From: Pelecanus crispus
Taxonomy: Eukaryota > Chordata > Aves > Pelecaniformes > Pelecanidae
Assembly: GCF_030463565.1 (NCBI RefSeq)
Contig: NC_134653.1
Coordinates: forward strand, 28,643,150 to 28,707,149
DNA: 64,000 nucleotides
Reading direction: 5' to 3'
Below the pieces are notes generated by a model. The model was not told the DNA's origin and ran no database searches. It worked only from the letters and a program-made list of their open reading frames with translations. The translations under genes were made by a program, and so were the position numbers. How positions within the stretch are numbered: position 1 is the first letter of the stretch; each line of letters opens with the position of its first letter. Below, in pieces: positions 59,101-64,000 of this stretch.

Positions 59101-62100
59101 ATCCTGCTTCAGTAAACAAGTGTCTGAAGCCAGACAAAGCAAGGCTGCGCTTTGTGCGAAAAAGTGCACCTCTTAGTTTCTCCATGTTGGCATTTTCATC
59201 ATTTCCCCCCCCGCCTCCTTTCACCCTTCAGCGAACTATAAGTTCTAACTGTCTTTCATCAAACAGCATCTTGTCTTGCTCCATTACTGCTAAGGACTTA
59301 CTCCTGCTGGACAAAACACTCCAAAGCCTCTGCAGTGTTAAGAACTGGTACTGTAACATAGCTTAGGGATGTGACTTTCTTTTTAATTACATCTTTGTAT
59401 CAACTGAAGCTCCTGTGTCCATGACCTTACATCAGCAAAAAGTGCTGCTGCCAGTAAAGTTAATATGATCTGCAATTCTCATTTAAGGCCTCAGATTGGG
59501 CCCCACCCCTAATTCAAACACAGTTCAGCAGTGGAACTGTCTTCCTTGTGATTAACAGTCAGATAAAAGGGTGATGAGAAAGCATGAGAGACTTCTAGAT
59601 TAGTCAGATGTTGACTGGGAGGGTCAGAATTAAGTCACAATTTACACACACATTTTGCAATTAGTGTTGATGGGAAAGGAAGTGAAAACATAGACAGCAA
59701 TTAAATGTGGTTTTGTTAGATTCTTCTGTTAAATGTACCCAGATGTTGAGGGGGCTTCAGCTTTTGTGTAGCTGATGTTCAGCATTTAAACTGAAAAAAA
59801 ACCCAGGAAGACTGAGGTTGTGTTCTAAATTACATCACTCTTCATCAAGTATTTGGATATAATCATCTGGAAAAGGGTCCTAATGCTCAGTCAGAACTGA
59901 GCTGGTTGATAAAAGGGAGGGAAAATATGGTGGCAAACAATCTTAGGTGTCTCTATTTCTGCTATCTCCGTATTTCTAAAGAAAAATTAAGGAACCTATT
60001 AATTTCAGGTAACGAAATAACCCTTCCAATCTCTGGGAAAGGCTCTGGAATAAGCACTAGGAAGACTGGCTGACTTCAAGGTGGGGCTTGGTAAGTAGAA
60101 AATCAAGATTATTTTATATAGATAGCCAGGAAGTCGCAGTCAGTCTATGTCCCATAAAGAGAAAAGTTTTGACTTAGTGAAAGAAAACCTACAACAGAAG
60201 TCTTTTCTCCCGCCTGCTGTTCTGGTTATGTACTGCTCTAGCAGTTGCTATCAATAGGTTTGTTGTTTGGTCATGAATCAGGCCTCTGCTGAAACTTCTT
60301 CTGCCTGAAGTGAGTGGGTGCCTTCATTTAGCCCAGTTGTGACTGTGAATGAGAAAAGCCCAAGATCCAGAACCTAGATTTAGGGAAGGTGTATTATTTA
60401 CTGCTTGGTTCTGCTGTTTTGCAATTAGTTTATGCTAGAGCTGGTACAAAGATCTGCTGACTACCATCACATTTCTGCCAAGGCCTCTAATCAAAACACG
60501 GGGCAACAGATGGTATACCCAGAAGCCTGCAGAATTACCGTGAAAATGAAGGTAAGAATGAAATTCCAGAGAAACTGCATTCCTTTCTGAAGGATGCTGA
60601 ATCCTAACATTGCAGAGCAGCATGAGGTACTTAAGGAGGACTATCCTGCAAGAAAAGTTGTCTTGTTACTAATTAGCTTTGCCTGTGTCCAATTAACTGA
60701 AGACCAGGTGAGGAGAGAGAGCTCAAGACCTGCAGTGACGAGCAACCATGTCATAGACAGTTAATCAAGAAGCACCCAGGTAATCTCCACAAGCCATAGA
60801 AACAGTCCAGCACTCTGACAATCCTGGCACCACCTGTGCAAAAGACCAAATCCCACACCACTGGCATGCACCACAGGAAAGAATAAGCTACTTGCTTCAA
60901 GCCTCTTCTCTCAGCTGGTGATAGATCCAGCCTCCCTGCTTACACCACTGGTCAAGGCTGAAATGTCTGCTGTGGAGTTAAGCATATATGTATGTGTGTA
61001 TATATATTGTGTATATACATAGTACTTGCTTAGTTGGGTGCCTGGGGGGCAAGGCAAACATGGGGAGAAAAAACAGGGCAGATTTTCATCCCATAAAATG
61101 CAAAATGTTGCAAAGCCTCAACATTCACAGTGGGATGGGAGACAACACCAAGCAGGGGGAAGAGTGGCAAGGCAGGCAAGCAACAGTGATACTTTCACAT
61201 TTTTGCACCACAAGATAAGGAGGATTCAATGACACTTCTAGTAAGCCTGACCTATTAGACATCTGTGTCTAAAAAGAGTTTGTGCGAACCTTTGCAATGG
61301 AGGAACAAATATCTTAGGGGTGACACAAGGGTTTGTTTACATGCACAGGTGGCAATTAAATGCACGTGTACTAGCAGCGCCTGAAGTGGGGCTTGCATTA
61401 GAAGATGACAAACCCTTTTCCCCAAACCTGCAAATGTTTCCCCAATGCATGGAAAGGGCTGAATACAGCTGCAGAGTTACACAAATGACAAACTGCAGAA
61501 CCTGGGCTGCTGATCTTCAGTGCTGACGGATGTTCCCAAAGTGAACCTGCTTATATTCTCAGAAATAGATTTTAATCAATTTCATTCAATTTACAATTCA
61601 AAACTACCCCCCAAAAGAATGAAATTGTAGCAGCAGGTTGCAGCTTCTGCTGTCACCTGCCCTCCAACCTGGCTTCACACCCGTATCAGCTGTCAGCACA
61701 AGTGTCATGACCTGGATTCAAAGATGCTTTTTAAACCTCTGATTACACGGCCTACTTTCTGGCTATGGAAATGAGGCCAGGTGGATTCTATATTTAAAAG
61801 CCTACTAAAGACCATGGCTAAAATAGCTGACAACATTACCAGAGCATTGGGGCTTAAAGGGTTTCACAGTGCCTCTGTGTCTGACAGAATTGCGGGCTTT
61901 TATCTCCTTGTTTTACATTTCATTTTTTTCATTTACTATAAGGATTTTAGGCATCTCAACAGTGTTGTGTCCTTCTGCCTCTCCCCTTACCACCCCAGAG
62001 GCAGTTCCTCTCCCAGTGTTTGTGTGTAACCTCTAACCTTTTTAACAGAAGACCAGTTTGCCACTGACACCACACCCTGGCTTTCCCAACCACCCAACAC

Positions 62101-63327
62101 CAAAGAAGCTACAGGCTGAAAAAAATTTCCAAATACCCCTAAAATCACAGCCAAAATGGGGGAATATGCTCAAGGAGAACAAGGACAGCATGACTGTCAT
62201 GAAACTGTCCCCTGCAGCAGCTGTATTTGAAGCATAAGGTCTCAGTTCTTCTAGTACCAGCATCGCTGCTTTCCTAAATTGTTTCTCAACCCTGCTGCTC
62301 TCTCTTTTCAGGACACAGTCCTGCTTCCAAGTGCCTGCCCACACTGGAGCTGAAGCATTAACTGGGTTTTACCTTCTAAATGCAAGTAATACTTCCTATT
62401 AAAGGATTTGCTGGGCTAGTCCATGAGAACAACACATAGCATTTGATTTGCTACAGAGCCAACTGTGCCAGCAACCTCTGAAAAGTTTGTGAAGGAATAA
62501 AGGTTGTAGGTAGAAGGCAGGTAAAAGGTATTGTCCCTCTCTTCACGTATGCAGTTTTTACAAATGGATCTATCAAGCCTAGAATTAATAGAAATATTGA
62601 GGTGCTTTAAAGGTTTCGGGGGTGGAAAAATCAAGTTTTCCACTGCCCAGATTCATAACTTGTCCCTCACAGTCACACCTTTCCCTGATTCTGCAATGAA
62701 CCTGGCTGACCCTGTGTTCAGCCTAGCCAAAATGCATCAAATTAAATGAGATCTAAAGATTTGTGCCGTTAAGCTTTAATAGTTTTAGGGGCAGCAGCTT
62801 GGTCTGGGTATATAGTGTGGACTTCCATTCTGATGGTGCATCTTTTAGAAGCGTGGGAAAAGAAAGTTCAACAAACCCAAACTCCACTAGTCAAATAGTG
62901 TAAGTGGCTTCCTCTCCCGAGGGAAAAAAAAAAAAAAAAAGTGCAGCAGCTAATACCAGAGAAAGAGCCATTATGGGTATGTTTGGCAGGATACTGGTTT
63001 TACTATGAAGAGTCTTAGTAAATACGTCTGGAATCCAGTTTTCTTATACCAGCATGGGCTATGATACAGTGTTTATACTAGGGCTACAAAATACTAAATT
63101 TTAGAGGCTTGGGTTTCCGTGGATAGCCTGTAGAGGCTGTCCACAAAGGAGCTAAAGAAAGTAGCTTACCTCCTTGCCAGCTTGGCTGCATCTGCTGCAG
63201 CACTTCCGTTGACTAGAAGGGACACATTAGATACCGCACCAGCCAGGAAACAGTCCACGATGCCTTGGTTTCTCCGAGGACAATAGCCAAAGTCATCTCC
63301 AGTTACTATTAGCTTCACCTGAAGCAT
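49838..63327 (-). CDS. YDJC: YdjC-family carbohydrate deacetylase homologue, five coding exons
   Basis: YdjC/ChbG proteins are metal-dependent deacetylases of acetylated sugars; the substrate in animals is not established. Joining 63327-63170, 54524-54365, 53605-53506, 52547-52370 and 50168-49838 on the minus strand gives 308 codons. Human YDJC has about 323. Family motifs occur in order: VTGDDFGYC (residues 8-16), GLHANLSEG (59-67), [10 protein letters not shown] (130-139), FTRHGIRW (193-200) and [20 protein letters not shown] (252-271). The Asp in the first motif and the His residues in the second and third are the expected metal site. An in-frame TGA 12 bases upstream of the ATG, with no ATG between, fixes the start. 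All introns are GT-AG. There is no signal peptide or membrane segment, so it is probably cytosolic. Confidence 0.95.
50169..52369 (-). other. YDJC: YDJC intron before the last coding exon
   Basis: 2.2 kb, with a 14-base G run at 50279-50292. A 214-codon open frame at 51744-51100 lies wholly within it. That frame shows no domain, splice context or family match, so I treat it as chance in GC-rich sequence. Confidence 0.85.
52370..52547 (-). CDS. YDJC: YDJC coding exon 4
   Basis: Completes Glu140, then 58 codons ([13 protein letters not shown] to TRHGI) plus two bases of Arg199. The acceptor is TTACTTACAG and the donor GTAAGA. Confidence 0.95.
52548..53505 (-). other. YDJC: YDJC intron 3 (between coding exons 3 and 4)
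   Basis: 958 bp. It contains the larger part of a 180-codon open frame (53279-52737) with no recognisable domain. I consider this non-coding. Confidence 0.85.
53506..53605 (-). CDS. YDJC: YDJC coding exon 3, metal-site histidines
   Basis: 33 codons plus one base, [18 protein letters not shown] then [10 protein letters not shown]. The acceptor is CTGCGCAG and the donor GTAAGA. This short exon carries the HQHIH cluster. Confidence 0.95.
53606..54364 (-). other. YDJC: YDJC intron 2 (between coding exons 2 and 3)
   Basis: 759 bp. It contains a strong inverted repeat at 53857-53899 and nothing else recognised. Confidence 0.85.
53857..53899. repeat. Inverted repeat (hairpin)
   Basis: Arms 53857-53871 (GAATACCCATTTCCC) and 53885-53899 (GGGAAATGGGTACTC) pair at 14 of 15 positions around a 13-base loop. 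It is intronic in YDJC. It could be a terminal-repeat remnant of a DNA element or simply a chance palindrome. Confidence 0.8.
54365..54524 (-). CDS. YDJC: YDJC coding exon 2
   Basis: Completes Arg53, then 53 codons from [14 protein letters not shown] to KGLLNMSE. The acceptor is TTTTACAG and the donor GTAGGA. It holds the GLHANLSEG motif. Confidence 0.95.
58475..58488. repeat. G homopolymer, 14 bases
   Basis: Uninterrupted G run inside YDJC intron 1. Likely length-variable and prone to sequencing error. Confidence 0.9.
60983..61021. repeat. TA/TG-rich microsatellite
   Basis: Imperfect TATG/TATA/TGTG mixture inside YDJC intron 1. Confidence 0.85.
62924..62940. repeat. A homopolymer, 17 bases
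   Basis: Uninterrupted A run inside YDJC intron 1. No retroposed body is obvious on its left. Confidence 0.9.
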
Positions 63328-63342
63328 CCTTAGAGGTCATCC
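63170..63342 (-). CDS. YDJC: YDJC first coding exon with 15 bases of 5'UTR
   Basis: The ATG at 63327-63325 opens 52 codons ([16 protein letters not shown] to AKLAR) plus two bases; the donor is GTAAGC. An in-frame TGA lies four codons upstream. A strong acceptor, a pyrimidine tract ending TTTTTTGCTAG, ends at 63343. The exon is therefore probably internal and preceded by a non-coding exon. Confidence 0.93.
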
Positions 63343-63972
63343 CTAGCAAAAAAGTAAAGGAGGGAAAATCGGAACAATCAGCAGTCTGCAGATCACAGGC
63401 AAACAGGAAAAGACAGGCTCGACGGGGGCGAACCCAGTGGTGACTCTGCCCCTGCCTAACTCCTCCTGCTCAACCTCAGCCTGCCGCTTGCCTCCCAGCT
63501 GGCACAGCAGCCGGATTTGCGTGTGGCCCCCGGGCCGCACCGCACCTGCCTGCTCCTGCAGCGAGAGCACCAGAGCCTGCCTTTGCCTTTCTTTGCGGGA
63601 GCAAAGGCCTGCCTGCACTTTGTATTGCTGTAGATGAGGAGCGTGCAAAAGGTCGGGGACTTCGTGGGCTGATTTAATCGACTGAGGGTGCGTCAGGGGC
63701 TCAAATTCCGTTCCCCGCTGCACACCCTCGCCCGCGGTGCCCCGGTGAAATAGCACCGGTGCGAGGCAGCCCCGCAGCCGCGACGCCTGGCTGTCACCGA
63801 TCCCCGGCCCCATCCGGCGCGGCCGGAGGGAGGCGCGGGCCGTGGCGCGGCCGCCCCGTGTCTGCCCGGGGAGAACCGGGAAGGAGCGGCCTCCGGCGGC
63901 GCGGCCCGGGCCCTGCCCTCCCGCTGCAGCAGGGGCCCCGCCAGCCGCCCCCCGCCCCGGGCCGGCGCGTAC
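63343..63972 (-). other. YDJC: Probable YDJC 5'UTR intron
   Basis: Bounded by the acceptor at 63343 and a candidate donor GCGGAG|GTACGC at 63973/63972. That places the non-coding first exon at 63973 and beyond the window edge. The donor is the best one I see, but the CpG-rich sequence gives several weaker options. Confidence 0.45.
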
Positions 63973-64000
63973 CTCCGCTCCTGCCCGCTCCCGTGCCCAG
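63400..64000 (-). promoter_or_regulatory. YDJC: YDJC CpG-island promoter (cut by the window edge)
   Basis: CpG density rises steadily and is extreme from 63710 onward, with GC boxes (CCCCGCCCCGG, 63949-63959). No TATA box is evident. The island continues past the end, where a divergent neighbour may share it. Confidence 0.75.

Larger units (their letters stand above)
54525..63169 (-). other. YDJC: YDJC intron 1 after the first coding exon
   Basis: 8.6 kb with simple repeats listed separately and many short open frames, the longest 151 codons at 55914-55459. None shows a domain or convincing exon borders. I see no nested gene and no clear transposon. Confidence 0.8.

Noticed and set aside
63343-63813. 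156-codon minus-strand open frame upstream of the YDJC start
   Set aside because: It ends at the splice acceptor before the first coding exon and looks like 5'UTR-intron sequence in GC-rich DNA; no domain is seen.
1-64000. tRNA, rRNA, snRNA, known microRNA hairpins and CRISPR arrays
   Set aside because: Scanning by eye found no tRNA B-box with matching A-box, no familiar small-RNA core and no regularly spaced direct repeats. The miR-301b/130b pair known near this locus in mammals would lie beyond the right edge.

Overview
This window looks like bird nuclear DNA. It carries CR1 LINE fragments of several ages, including young copies with the tandem 3' tail based on ATTCTATG. It also has a few ancient MIR-like SINE relics, an LTR end of an avian endogenous-retrovirus type, and two compact vertebrate genes with CpG-island promoters. 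The young CR1 and LTR types suggest a neoavian bird, but I cannot name the species. All family assignments are by eye, from memory; no search was run.

Layout. 1-20.8 kb is a gene desert with scattered old repeats and one homeodomain-site-rich stretch. 20.86-22.59 kb on the minus strand holds a broken, apparently intronless RIM-binding-protein gene, best read as a decayed RIMBP3. 22.68-22.86 kb holds an LTR end. 24.7-28.6 kb holds three young CR1 3' ends and one older CR1 relic. 29.5-30.6 kb is the CpG island and first exon of UBE2L3. The gene runs on the plus strand with coding exons at 30018-30044, 37634-37729, 41025-41211 and 44694-44848 (154 codons), and a long 3'UTR to about 47.5 kb. YDJC lies tail to tail on the minus strand. 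Its coding exons read 63327-63170, 54524-54365, 53605-53506, 52547-52370 and 50168-49838 (308 codons), and its promoter CpG island runs off the right edge.

The gene order RIMBP3 - UBE2L3 - YDJC matches human 22q11.21, as I recall it. That makes the RIM-BP remnant the most interesting item here. A gene I remember being described as mammal-specific appears to have a dead copy at the matching place in a bird. UBE2L3 is a ubiquitin-conjugating E2 working with HECT and RBR ligases. YDJC is a predicted metal-dependent carbohydrate deacetylase. They are neighbours by conserved synteny, with no evident shared pathway.
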